Origin: Thalassobellus sediminis
GTDB lineage: Bacteria > Bacteroidota > Bacteroidia > Flavobacteriales > Flavobacteriaceae
Length of the DNA: 64,000 bases
Assembly: GCF_044386045.1 (NCBI RefSeq)
Contig: NZ_JBISCD010000040.1
Location: 930,001-994,000, forward strand
Direction: 5' to 3'
Shown: positions 1-7,546 of the stretch, piece after piece
Layout: every line of letters begins with the position of its first letter
Numbering within the stretch: the first letter of the stretch is position 1
Translations under genes and position numbers: made by a program
Notes under the pieces: generated by a model
Told to the model about the DNA's origin: nothing
What the model saw: the letters and a program-made list of their open reading frames with translations, nothing else
Database searches by the model: none

Positions 1-101
1 ATTCATTTGTTTGATAGTTTAGTTGGTTAAGAAGTTATTATACTTCCTAATTGTTGGTGTTATTTTAATGATTTTTTTGATAAAAAAATAAAGATAGATA
101 G

Positions 102-109
102 CAAAAATA
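102..109 (-). promoter_or_regulatory. -7 promoter element facing the left window edge
   Basis: On the minus strand the sequence reads TATTTTTG, an exact match to the Bacteroidota TAnnTTTG element. A minus-strand ATG at bases 6-4 lies about 95 bases downstream, so this probably drives a gene whose body is outside the window. A TTG inside the palindrome at 131-142 lies 22 bases upstream and could serve as the -33 element. Confidence 0.45.
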
Positions 110-130
110 TAAAATTAATCCCAAAATAAA

Positions 131-142
131 GCAACCGGTTGC
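131..142. promoter_or_regulatory. Putative LacI-family operator (12-bp palindrome)
   Basis: GCAACCGGTTGC is a perfect 12-bp palindrome with a central CCGG. This is the usual form of LacI/GalR-family operators, which have a central CG flanked by inverted AA/TT half-sites. It overlaps the likely -33 position of the minus-strand promoter at 102-109, so a bound repressor would block that promoter. The regulated gene would start at about base 6 and run leftwards out of the window. The regulator is not in this window. Confidence 0.4.
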
Positions 143-236
143 GTTAAATGTTTTATCTATTAAGTATATAGTCTATATTATAATTGCATTAAAATAAAAA
201 TTTGTTTTTAGATAAAGTCAGAACTTTTGCCTATGT

Positions 237-587
237 TTATCCAATATGTTGTTTAGCTGCTTCTACTACTTTTTTAGAATTTCCAATAAAAATAACATCA
301 TCAATTATTATAACTGGACGACTTAAAAAAGTATAATGTTCTAAAATGTAATGTTTAAAGTCACGTTCTGTAAGTTCTTGGTTTTTTAAATCCATTTCTT
401 TGTAAAGTTTAGAACGTTTACTAAAAAGAGCTTCGTAACTACCAGCAAGACTTTGCATGTGTTCTAGTTGTTTAACGGTAATGCTTTCCGTTTTAATGTC
501 TTGAAGAATAAAATCAGAAGAAAGATTTAATTCCTTTAGAATTCGAATACAGGTGCTACAAGTTTTTAGGTAATATACTTTTTTCAT
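237..587 (-). CDS. ArsC/Spx-like thioredoxin-fold protein
   Basis: A 116-residue protein of the arsenate reductase/Spx-like thioredoxin superfamily. It begins with a beta strand followed by Cys10-Ser-Thr-Cys13, the redox-active loop position of the family. Near the C-terminus it has the sequence FLSRPVIIID, matching the conserved Arg-cisPro strand of ArsC-like proteins. The reading frame is open 32 codons further upstream, but that extension overlaps the divergent dinB-like gene and adds a hydrophobic leader foreign to the family. The ATG at 587 puts the first strand at the proper N-terminus, so I chose it. No ars operon genes are nearby, so arsenate as substrate is unproven. A general thiol-redox or Spx-like role is equally possible. 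Confidence 0.8.
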   Translation of the reverse strand: MKKVYYLKTCSTCIRILKELNLSSDFILQDIKTESITVKQLEHMQSLAGSYEALFSKRSKLYKEMDLKNQELTERDFKHYILEHYTFLSRPVIIIDDVIFIGNSKKVVEAAKQHIG

Positions 588-677
588 GTGTTTATTTCTT
601 AATGACTTAATAAAAATTTTATGCAAAATAAAAGGAATTATAGCATTTAAAAGTATATTTATCGAAAAAATAAAGAC

Positions 678-1142
678 ATGCAATTTACTTTTGACGTATT
701 ATCTAACATTCGCGTTTTTTCAAAGAAATATCTTGAAAACAATTCTTTAGAAGATTTAAATAAAATTCCTGAAGGGTTTAATAATAATATGATTTGGAAT
801 ATTGGACATATAGTGGTTACTCAACAATTATTAGCCTATAAATTATCTGGTTTGCCAATGGCAGCAAGTGATAATTTAATTAATAAATATAGAAAAGATA
901 GTAAGCCAGAAGGCTTTGTTTCTCAAGAAGAAGTTGATGAAATTAAAGACTTGTTATTTTCTTCTGTTGAAAAATTAGAAGTCGATTATAAAAATGGCGC
1001 TTTTAAAAATTACCAAGAGTATACAGTTTCTACAACAGGTAATACATTAAAAAACATTGATGATGCATTACAATTTATATTGTTTCATGAAGGGATGCAC
1101 CTTGGTTATATTTTAGCTTTAGTAAGAGCTGTTAAAAACTAA
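678..1142 (+). CDS. DinB family protein
   Basis: A 154-residue protein of the DinB/YfiT four-helix-bundle superfamily, which includes metal-dependent thiol transferases and many uncharacterised members. His44 (in NIGHIV) and His137 and His141 (in FHEGMHLGY) match the three-histidine metal site of the family, so the fold should bind a divalent metal. The gene is divergent from the ArsC-like gene, and its 3' end overlaps the convergent lipoprotein gene by 24 bases. Members like this often use bacillithiol or another low-molecular-weight thiol, but no thiol-synthesis gene is present here. The substrate is unknown. Confidence 0.85.
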   Translation: MQFTFDVLSNIRVFSKKYLENNSLEDLNKIPEGFNNNMIWNIGHIVVTQQLLAYKLSGLPMAASDNLINKYRKDSKPEGFVSQEEVDEIKDLLFSSVEKLEVDYKNGAFKNYQEYTVSTTGNTLKNIDDALQFILFHEGMHLGYILALVRAVKN

Positions 1143-1835
1143 AAAATTACTTACTTTTTCAAAAGGGATTGTAAATTCTATAATCCCTGATGAGTAAGGC
1201 GCAATTTCATAGGTGTTGTAAAGCAAAACAATTCCTTCTTCATTGTAGGCTATATTTGTAGGTAATTGAAAGCTTTTAGAATCGAAAAGTACATCGTTAT
1301 CTTTTATTGCTTCATCAAAATATGTTTTTGCTATTTCTTTAAAAGCAACAATATTTTTTAATAAATCTTTATTGTGAATTAAATTACCTGTTTCACTATT
1401 AAAATTTAAAAAAGAGATGTTTAAATTACCATGAACACCGCCTGTATTTATGTAAGACGTTATTACTATGCTCATAATTTCAGGCGATTGGTATAATATT
1501 TCTCCATCTATTTGTGCTTCCCATATTTGTTTGCTTTCAGAGAAATTAGTTTTAAATGATTGATATTCTTTATTGAAATTTGTAATACTTTCTTCAATAG
1601 AAATATGCGGTACACTATCTGATTCTCCTATATATAAAGCCGCTACAACTGTTTTGTTTATTTCAGAATTTATTTGATTTATGATGGTTTCATTTCCATA
1701 AGCTTTTGGAATATTGACAATAACAACATCATTGTTATCTGTTGATATTGTAGTCTCTGAAAATGTCGTTTTTATGTCTTCGTTACAGTTTAACAAAAAG
1801 AAGAAACAACAAAAAATGATATATTTATTAATCAT
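1119..1835 (-). CDS. DUF4163/DUF3298 (PdaC/RsiV-like) lipoprotein
   Basis: A 238-residue predicted lipoprotein. A short hydrophobic signal ends in the lipobox LLNC with Cys17 as the lipidated residue. The body fits the DUF4163-DUF3298 arrangement found in the PdaC accessory region and the RsiV ectodomain: an early strand-rich region, then a central YINTGGVHGN segment, which is a hallmark of DUF3298, followed by a helix with residues like FKEIAKTYF and a C-terminal strand pair ending in a FTIPFEKV motif. No polysaccharide deacetylase domain or anti-sigma transmembrane helix is attached. It is therefore a stand-alone periplasmic or outer-membrane-facing lipoprotein, perhaps binding a cell-wall or lysozyme-like ligand. 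It overlaps the dinB-like gene tail to tail. Confidence 0.75.
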   Translation of the reverse strand: MINKYIIFCCFFFLLNCNEDIKTTFSETTISTDNNDVVIVNIPKAYGNETIINQINSEINKTVVAALYIGESDSVPHISIEESITNFNKEYQSFKTNFSESKQIWEAQIDGEILYQSPEIMSIVITSYINTGGVHGNLNISFLNFNSETGNLIHNKDLLKNIVAFKEIAKTYFDEAIKDNDVLFDSKSFQLPTNIAYNEEGIVLLYNTYEIAPYSSGIIEFTIPFEKVSNFLVFNSSY

Positions 1836-1975
1836 AGCTAATTTTATAAACTAAGATTAAAGGTAATTATTGCATTTGATTGCACCGAATTAATTAAGAA
1901 TTTGTTAAAATTTATTGTTTAAGAAAAAGAAAGAATAATGTATGAAAGTAGAAATATTTAAATAATAAATGGGTG

Positions 1976-2806
1976 CTAATCTAAATAATAGATGTAGCCA
2001 ACGTTTAACCATACTAGCCAATCATTTTTTTTGTCATAATTTCGCCAGTTGTGATCTAGTCCATCAATCCAGTCACTATAATAGTATTGCCATCTTAAAT
2101 CTAGCATTAAATCTGATAGGACAGTAAGTTTATAACGAAAACCAACACTAGCTACTGTTGACCAAGTGCTTCCTCCGTTAATGTCGATGGGGTATTCATC
2201 TCCTCCTACTGGAAAATTATCAAACCAATAAGAGTATATATTTGATCGATCAAATACATCTCCATATGCACTGGGGTTTGGATTGTTAAAAGTTGTGCTA
2301 GCTTTAGGGCTAAAGGATGTGTAATGAATACCTAAGCTTACAAAAGGGGCAATTCTATAAGCAAATGCTTGAAAAGAGCGAATACTTAAAGGAAAAAACT
2401 CAATTTGCGTACCAATGTCAAAATTACTTGCAACCCCTTCATGAGCTCTAAGTTGATCTGCTTGAACACTAATTTTATCTGGTTGTACCCAAAAACCATG
2501 GTGATCAAGGTTTGTTCTATTGTAAGATATTTCGTTTCGTAATTTAAAGTGATCGTTAAAGTATGTATCGGTGGTATAACAATTACAATCTGCTCTGTAA
2601 GCAAAACTAATATAATGAATAATTCCTATTCCGTATCCTGAATTACCAAAGTTGGTTATCTCTTCGTTACGACTTCCAAAATCAGAACGAAACTGTACAG
2701 GTCCTGCAATAACACCTATTTCATGAGAAAAACCTAATTGAGCATTTGCCGTTTGAGATGTGATAAGTATACAAAAAGCTAAAGCTAAATGTTTCAATTT
2801 AAGCAT
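1976..2806 (-). CDS. THC0290_0291-like secreted/outer-membrane protein
   Basis: A 276-residue protein with a clear signal peptide (hydrophobic core at residues 6-20, cleavage after TANA before QLGFSHEIGV). The mature part is rich in alternating aromatic strands (for example YGIGIIHYISFAY and DLRWQYYYSDW) and ends in an aromatic beta strand with a terminal YYLD, as in small outer-membrane beta-barrels. It resembles a family annotated in Flavobacterium relatives as THC0290_0291. That name comes from memory of the family, not from a search. An exact -7 element lies 35 bases upstream of the start. Function is unknown. Confidence 0.65.
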   Translation of the reverse strand: MLKLKHLALAFCILITSQTANAQLGFSHEIGVIAGPVQFRSDFGSRNEEITNFGNSGYGIGIIHYISFAYRADCNCYTTDTYFNDHFKLRNEISYNRTNLDHHGFWVQPDKISVQADQLRAHEGVASNFDIGTQIEFFPLSIRSFQAFAYRIAPFVSLGIHYTSFSPKASTTFNNPNPSAYGDVFDRSNIYSYWFDNFPVGGDEYPIDINGGSTWSTVASVGFRYKLTVLSDLMLDLRWQYYYSDWIDGLDHNWRNYDKKNDWLVWLNVGYIYYLD

Positions 2807-2840
2807 ATAAGGTTTTGTTTTTTTGAGGCATTATTAACAA

Positions 2841-2848
2841 CAAATATA
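2841..2848 (-). promoter_or_regulatory. -7 promoter element of the 1976-2806 gene
   Basis: The minus strand reads TATATTTG, an exact TAnnTTTG match, and ends 35 bases before the ATG. It is the only such match in this 201-base divergent gap that faces the minus-strand gene. Confidence 0.5.
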
Positions 2849-2941
2849 TAAAAAGTGCATTAACAAACAAACATTTGTAATTTTAGTGAAATAACTAAAA
2901 AAAAATTATTGCGAATTTCAAAAAAAAACAATGTTATTTTT

Positions 2942-2959
2942 AAAGATAACGTATCTTTG
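2942..2959 (+). promoter_or_regulatory. gdhA promoter with overlapping dyad
   Basis: TATCTTTG at 2952-2959 is an exact Bacteroidota -7 element 48 bases before the gdhA ATG. It forms the right arm of a perfect inverted repeat, AAAGATA-ACG-TATCTTT, at 2942-2958. A protein bound to this dyad would cover the promoter, so it may be an operator. The regulator is unknown. Confidence 0.55.
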
Positions 2960-3007
2960 CGCTTGTAAACTACATATTCAATAAATTACTAATACAAATA
3001 AGAATAA

Positions 3008-4351
3008 ATGAAAAACATAATTGATTCGTTTTTAGATATTGTAAAAGAACGCAATGGTCAAGAACCTGAGTTTTTACAAGCTGTAGAAGAAGTTGCAGAA
3101 ACAGTAATTCCCTATATAGTACAGAATAATATTTATTATGGTAAAAACATTCTTTTAAGAATGGTTGAACCAGAACGTGTCATTACATTTAGGGTTTGTT
3201 GGGTTGATGATTCTGGCGAAATACAAGTAAATAGAGGCTATAGAATACAAATGAATTCAGCCATAGGGCCCTATAAAGGAGGCTTGCGTTTTCATCCTAC
3301 AGTAAATATGAGTATTTTAAAGTTTTTAGCATTTGAACAAGTGTTCAAAAACAGTCTTACAACGTTACCTATGGGCGGTGGTAAAGGAGGTAGTGATTTT
3401 GACCCTAAAGGAAAGAGTGATGGTGAGATTATGCGCTTTTGCCATGCATTTATGAATGAATTATTCAGACATATAGGTCATAATACAGATGTTCCAGCAG
3501 GTGATATTGGCGTAGGAGCTAGAGAAATTGGGTATCTTTTTGGGATGTATAAAAAAATAAGCAATGGTTTCACTGGCGTTTTAACAGGAAAAGGAATGTC
3601 TTGGGGAGGATCATTAATTAGACCAGAAGCTACTGGTTATGGTAATGTGTATTTTGCTCAAAAAATGCTCGAAACAAGAAATGACGATATTAAAGGTAAA
3701 AATGTTGTTATATCTGGTTCGGGAAATGTAGCGCAATATGCAGCAGAAAAAACAATACAATTAGGAGGTAAGGTGTTAACGTTATCAGATTCTTCAGGGT
3801 ATATTTATGATGCTGAAGGTATTGATGCTGAGAAATTAGCTTTTGTAATGGAACTAAAAAATGTAAAACGAGGAAGAATAAAAGAGTATTTAGAATCGTA
3901 TCCAAATGCTAAATTTGTTAAAGGAGAAACGCCTTGGGGTGTAAAATGTGATGTAGCCTTACCATGTGCAACTCAAAACGAATTAAACAAAAATGATGCA
4001 AAAACTCTTTTAAAGAATGGATGTATCTGTGTAAGTGAGGGAGCTAATATGCCATCAACTAAAGATGCTATTACAGTATTTCATGAAGCAAAAATATTAT
4101 TTGCTCCAGGAAAAGCTTCAAATGCTGGAGGTGTTGCAACATCTGGTTTAGAAATGACACAGAATTCTTTACGATTTAAATGGACAAGAGAAGAGGTAGA
4201 TAATAAGTTAAAAGATATCATGTCAGAGATACATAAATCTTGTATAGAATATGGTAAAGATGAGGATGGATACATTGATTATGTAAAAGGAGCAAATATA
4301 GCTGGGTTTGTAAAAGTAGCAGATGCTATGTTAGCACAAGGAGTTGTATAA
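3008..4351 (+). CDS. gdhA: NADP-specific glutamate dehydrogenase
   Basis: A 447-residue protein of full length for the hexameric small-subunit glutamate dehydrogenases, which interconvert 2-oxoglutarate plus ammonium and glutamate in the cytoplasm. The substrate-site segment PMGGGKGGSDFDPKGKSD carries the catalytic lysine region. PAGDIGVGAREIGYLFG follows. A Rossmann fold with ISGSGNVAQYAAEK begins near residue 235. The C-terminal motif with PGKASNAGGVATSGLEM is also present. The gene stands alone with its own promoter and a strong downstream hairpin. The dyad over the promoter suggests control by nitrogen or carbon status, but that is inference. Confidence 0.97.
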   Translation: MKNIIDSFLDIVKERNGQEPEFLQAVEEVAETVIPYIVQNNIYYGKNILLRMVEPERVITFRVCWVDDSGEIQVNRGYRIQMNSAIGPYKGGLRFHPTVNMSILKFLAFEQVFKNSLTTLPMGGGKGGSDFDPKGKSDGEIMRFCHAFMNELFRHIGHNTDVPAGDIGVGAREIGYLFGMYKKISNGFTGVLTGKGMSWGGSLIRPEATGYGNVYFAQKMLETRNDDIKGKNVVISGSGNVAQYAAEKTIQLGGKVLTLSDSSGYIYDAEGIDAEKLAFVMELKNVKRGRIKEYLESYPNAKFVKGETPWGVKCDVALPCATQNELNKNDAKTLLKNGCICVSEGANMPSTKDAITVFHEAKILFAPGKASNAGGVATSGLEMTQNSLRFKWTREEVDNKLKDIMSEIHKSCIEYGKDEDGYIDYVKGANIAGFVKVADAMLAQGVV

Positions 4352-4376
4352 AGATAAGGGCTTGATAAAAATTTAA

Positions 4377-4404
4377 AGCATTCTAATTTATTAGGATGCT
4401 TTTT
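4377..4404 (+). terminator. Rho-independent terminator of gdhA
   Basis: A 10-bp stem AGCATTCTAA / TTAGGATGCT (one G-T pair) around a TTTA loop is followed by four T's, 26 bases after the gdhA stop. Confidence 0.8.
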
Positions 4405-4472
4405 GCTTTAAAACATATTATTTTGAGGTAAAACTCGTTAGATATAAATATATTTGAATATTAAAATCTCAT

Positions 4473-6824
4473 ATGCTAAAAAGATTATTAATTTTATTTG
4501 TTTATATATTTCCCTTACTTCAATTTGCTCAAGATTATTCAGCGCTTTGGGAAGGTTATTTTTCATACTATAACATTAAAGATGTTGTAAAAGGCAATAG
4601 CAAAATATATGCTGCTGCAGATAATGCAATTTTTAGTTTAGACACTCAAACAAATAATATTGAAGAATTATCTACTATTAATGGTTTGTCAGGAGAGAGT
4701 ATTTCTACTATATATTATAGTGATGTTTATGAATTATTGGTTATAGGCTATGAAAATGGATTAATAGAAATAGCTTTTGATAATGAGGATGATATTTTAA
4801 CTGTAGTAGATATTATTGAAAAACCTACAATACCAGAAACAGATAAAAGAATAAATCATTTTAATGCTTATGATAATGTTGTTTATGTGTCTACAAATTA
4901 TGGTATTTCTGTTTTTAATTTAGAAAGGTTAGAGTTTGGAGATACATATTTTATTGGTAATGGAGGTTCTCAAATGCAAGTTAAACAAACCACAATTCAC
5001 AATGGAGAAATTTATGCAGCTTGTTTTGGTGGTAATGGTATAAGAAAAGCATCAATTTCAAATCCTAATTTAATAGATTATCAAAATTGGCAAACTATTA
5101 TATCCGGAGATTTTTTAGCAATTGAAACTTCAGCCAATAAGTTGTATACAATAAGAACTAATAGAAAAATTTATGAAGTTGTAAATGATGCTTTAACAGA
5201 GTTGTTTTTATATGCCGATATTCCTGTTGAATTACAATCTGTCGATAATAATTTAATTGTAACAACTAATAATACTGCTTTTATATACGATGCTAGTTTC
5301 AATTTAATTTCAGAAGCGCTAATTGACCCTAGTTTTAGCACAAAGTTTAATTCTGCATCAATAGATTCAGAATATTTGTACATTGGAACTAAAGATTTTG
5401 GAATTTTGAAAACACTTTTAGCAAGTCCAGTTTTATATGAAGAGATTCATCCGGATGGACCTTTGTTAAACATACCATTTTCTATTGAAGCAGAACCTGA
5501 TGGTTTATGGGTTACTTTTGGTGAGTACGATTTATTTTATAATCCTTACCCTTTAAATAGTAGAGGTTTTAGTCATTTAAAGGATGAAGTTTGGATTAAC
5601 AACGCATATCGTGAGGTGTTTGAAGCGAAAAACTTAAATAAAATAGCAATAAACCCATTTAATACTAGTCAAGTATATATAAGTTCTTTTTTTAGTGGTT
5701 TATTGGAAGTTAATGAAGATATTCCAAGTATGTTATATAATGAATCTAATAGTGGTCTAGAATCATTAGTATTACCTAATAATCCAAATTATATAGACCT
5801 AAGAGTAGGAGCTTCTGCTTTTGACAATGATGGAATATTATGGACAATGACTAGTTTAATAGATAGCCCTTTAAAAGCGTATAATCCAACTTCAAATCAA
5901 TGGAGCTCTTTTGATTTTACAAATATTATTGTTGATGGTTTTGCTAATGGGAATTTAGGTTTTTCAGATATTGTAATAGATAATGATCAAATAAAATGGA
6001 TAGCAAGCTATAAATATGGACTTATAGGTTTTAATCAAAGAGGAAGTACTCAATTTATTAAAAACATTAGTAAAGAAGATGAAAATATGCCAACCGAGTT
6101 TGTGACTGCTTTAGCATTAGATAAAAGAAATCAGTTGTGGATTGGTACTTTCAGGGGATTACGGATATTATATAACACCTCTAATTTTTTTGAAGATGAT
6201 AATGTACAAGTAGAAGAAGTTATTATTGAAGAAGATGGTGTTGCTAAAGAATTGCTTTTTCAACAATTTATAACAGATATAGAAGTTGATGGTTCTAATA
6301 ATAAATGGATAGCAACTGCAGATGCTGGAATATTTTATTTTTCATCTGATGGACAAAACACTATATTTCATTTTACTAAGGATAATTCTCCTTTACCTTC
6401 AAATGAAATAAATGATGTATCTATTGATAATACTAAAGGAACTGTTTATATAGCTACAAGTCGTGGGCTAGTTTCTTTTAGTGCGGGTGGTTCAAGTACT
6501 TTTGAAAATTTACAATCGGCTTTTGCTTATCCTAACCCAGTAAGGCCAAACTTCAATATTGTTGAAGAGAAAGTGAAAATCAAAGATATTTCTGAGAATG
6601 TAAATATTAAAATTACCGATATTGAAGGTAATTTAGTGGCTGAAGCGCAATCTAGAATAAACCAAAGATATAGAGGTTATAATCTAGAAATAGATGGCGG
6701 AACAGCGTTTTGGAATGGTAAAAACCTTGCAAATAACCTAGTGGCTTCAGGAGTTTATTTAGTTATGTTATCTGATTTAGATACTTTTGAAACTAAAGTT
6801 TTAAAATTAATGGTTGTTAGATAA
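4473..6824 (+). CDS. porZ: Type IX secretion system component PorZ
   Basis: A 783-residue secreted protein. It has an N-terminal signal peptide (hydrophobic residues 4-18, cleavage near FAQ), then repeated propeller blades such as WIGTFRGLRIL, KWIATADAGIF and VYIATSRGLVSF, matching the two beta-propellers of PorZ. It ends in a T9SS-type C-terminal domain with FAYPNPVRPNF and SGVYLVML. In Porphyromonas gingivalis PorZ is a surface member of the PorU/V/Q/Z attachment complex. That complex processes T9SS cargo and anchors it to lipopolysaccharide. The stop codon overlaps the recO start by one base, so the two genes are translationally coupled. Annotation as a two-component regulator propeller is a known mislabel of this family; there is no kinase domain. 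Confidence 0.88.
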   Translation: MLKRLLILFVYIFPLLQFAQDYSALWEGYFSYYNIKDVVKGNSKIYAAADNAIFSLDTQTNNIEELSTINGLSGESISTIYYSDVYELLVIGYENGLIEIAFDNEDDILTVVDIIEKPTIPETDKRINHFNAYDNVVYVSTNYGISVFNLERLEFGDTYFIGNGGSQMQVKQTTIHNGEIYAACFGGNGIRKASISNPNLIDYQNWQTIISGDFLAIETSANKLYTIRTNRKIYEVVNDALTELFLYADIPVELQSVDNNLIVTTNNTAFIYDASFNLISEALIDPSFSTKFNSASIDSEYLYIGTKDFGILKTLLASPVLYEEIHPDGPLLNIPFSIEAEPDGLWVTFGEYDLFYNPYPLNSRGFSHLKDEVWINNAYREVFEAKNLNKIAINPFNTSQVYISSFFSGLLEVNEDIPSMLYNESNSGLESLVLPNNPNYIDLRVGASAFDNDGILWTMTSLIDSPLKAYNPTSNQWSSFDFTNIIVDGFANGNLGFSDIVIDNDQIKWIASYKYGLIGFNQRGSTQFIKNISKEDENMPTEFVTALALDKRNQLWIGTFRGLRILYNTSNFFEDDNVQVEEVIIEEDGVAKELLFQQFITDIEVDGSNNKWIATADAGIFYFSSDGQNTIFHFTKDNSPLPSNEINDVSIDNTKGTVYIATSRGLVSFSAGGSSTFENLQSAFAYPNPVRPNFNIVEEKVKIKDISENVNIKITDIEGNLVAEAQSRINQRYRGYNLEIDGGTAFWNGKNLANNLVASGVYLVMLSDLDTFETKVLKLMVVR

Positions 6825-7543
6825 TGATAATTAACACCAATACAATAGTCTTATCAAAATTAAAATATAGAGATAACGATCTTATTGTAAAATGTTATAC
6901 ACAGCAATTAGGACTGGTTAGTGTTATTTTAAGAGGGGTTTTAAAAAGTAAACGCGGACAATCAAAAAGTGCGTATTACCAACCACTTTCTCAATTACAG
7001 TTAGTTTTAGATTATAAAAATAATAGGTCTTTACAATCTGTAAAAGAAGCTAAACTAAATCATTTATATACAAGTTTACATACTAATGTTTTAAAAGGTT
7101 CTATAGTTATGTTTTTAACGGAAGTATTGTCAAATGCTTTAAAAGAAGAGGAACAAAACGAAATACTTTTTAGTTATTTAGAGACTGCGCTTCAGTGGTT
7201 AGATATTCATTCAGAATATTCAAATTTTCATTTGCTTTTTTTACTTAATCTTACTAAATATTTGGGGTTTTATCCAGACTTAAAGAATATAGAGTTTAAT
7301 TATTTTAATTTAAGTGATGGCAGATTTGAAAAACAAGAACAAAGTAAATATTCTATAACAGGTGAAAATATTAGGTTGTTAAAACAGCTTTTGGGCACAA
7401 CATTTGATGCTTTATCTTTAGTTAAAGTAAATGGAAAGCAAAGACAGTCATTTTTAAATATGATTTTGCTTTATTTTGAATTACATTTGGGGAGTTTTAA
7501 AACGCCAAAATCTCTGCAGGTATTTAATCAAGTTTTTAGTTAA
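6824..7543 (+). CDS. recO: DNA repair protein RecO
   Basis: A 239-residue protein of usual RecO length. The N-terminal OB-fold begins with TNTIVLSKLKYRDNDLIV and contains the conserved turn LGLVSVILRGV. A helical domain follows (residues about 85-235). RecO anneals single strands and loads RecA onto SSB-coated gaps with RecR. The zinc-ribbon cysteines seen in some RecO proteins are absent, as in many Bacteroidota. The ATG overlaps the porZ stop in TAATG, and the TBDR gene begins three bases after the recO stop, so all three genes look like one transcript. Confidence 0.93.
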   Translation: MIINTNTIVLSKLKYRDNDLIVKCYTQQLGLVSVILRGVLKSKRGQSKSAYYQPLSQLQLVLDYKNNRSLQSVKEAKLNHLYTSLHTNVLKGSIVMFLTEVLSNALKEEEQNEILFSYLETALQWLDIHSEYSNFHLLFLLNLTKYLGFYPDLKNIEFNYFNLSDGRFEKQEQSKYSITGENIRLLKQLLGTTFDALSLVKVNGKQRQSFLNMILLYFELHLGSFKTPKSLQVFNQVFS

Positions 7544-7546
7544 ACA

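Noticed and set aside
237..587. Arsenate resistance gene
   Set aside because: The family also includes Spx-like and unrelated redox proteins, and no arsB, arsR or acr3 gene is adjacent, so I kept a neutral name.
237..683. Longer 148-residue form of the ArsC/Spx-like protein
   Set aside because: The extra 32 residues overlap the divergent DinB-like gene and do not fit the family, whose first strand starts at the ATG at 587.
2386..2604. 72-residue open frame inside the 1976-2806 gene
   Set aside because: Lies wholly inside a well-supported gene in another frame of the same strand and has no promoter or family features.
4473..6824. Two-component sensor-regulator
   Set aside because: The propeller repeats invite this label, but there is no kinase, receiver or transmembrane segment; the signal peptide, the C-terminal sorting-type domain and the recO neighbour fit PorZ.
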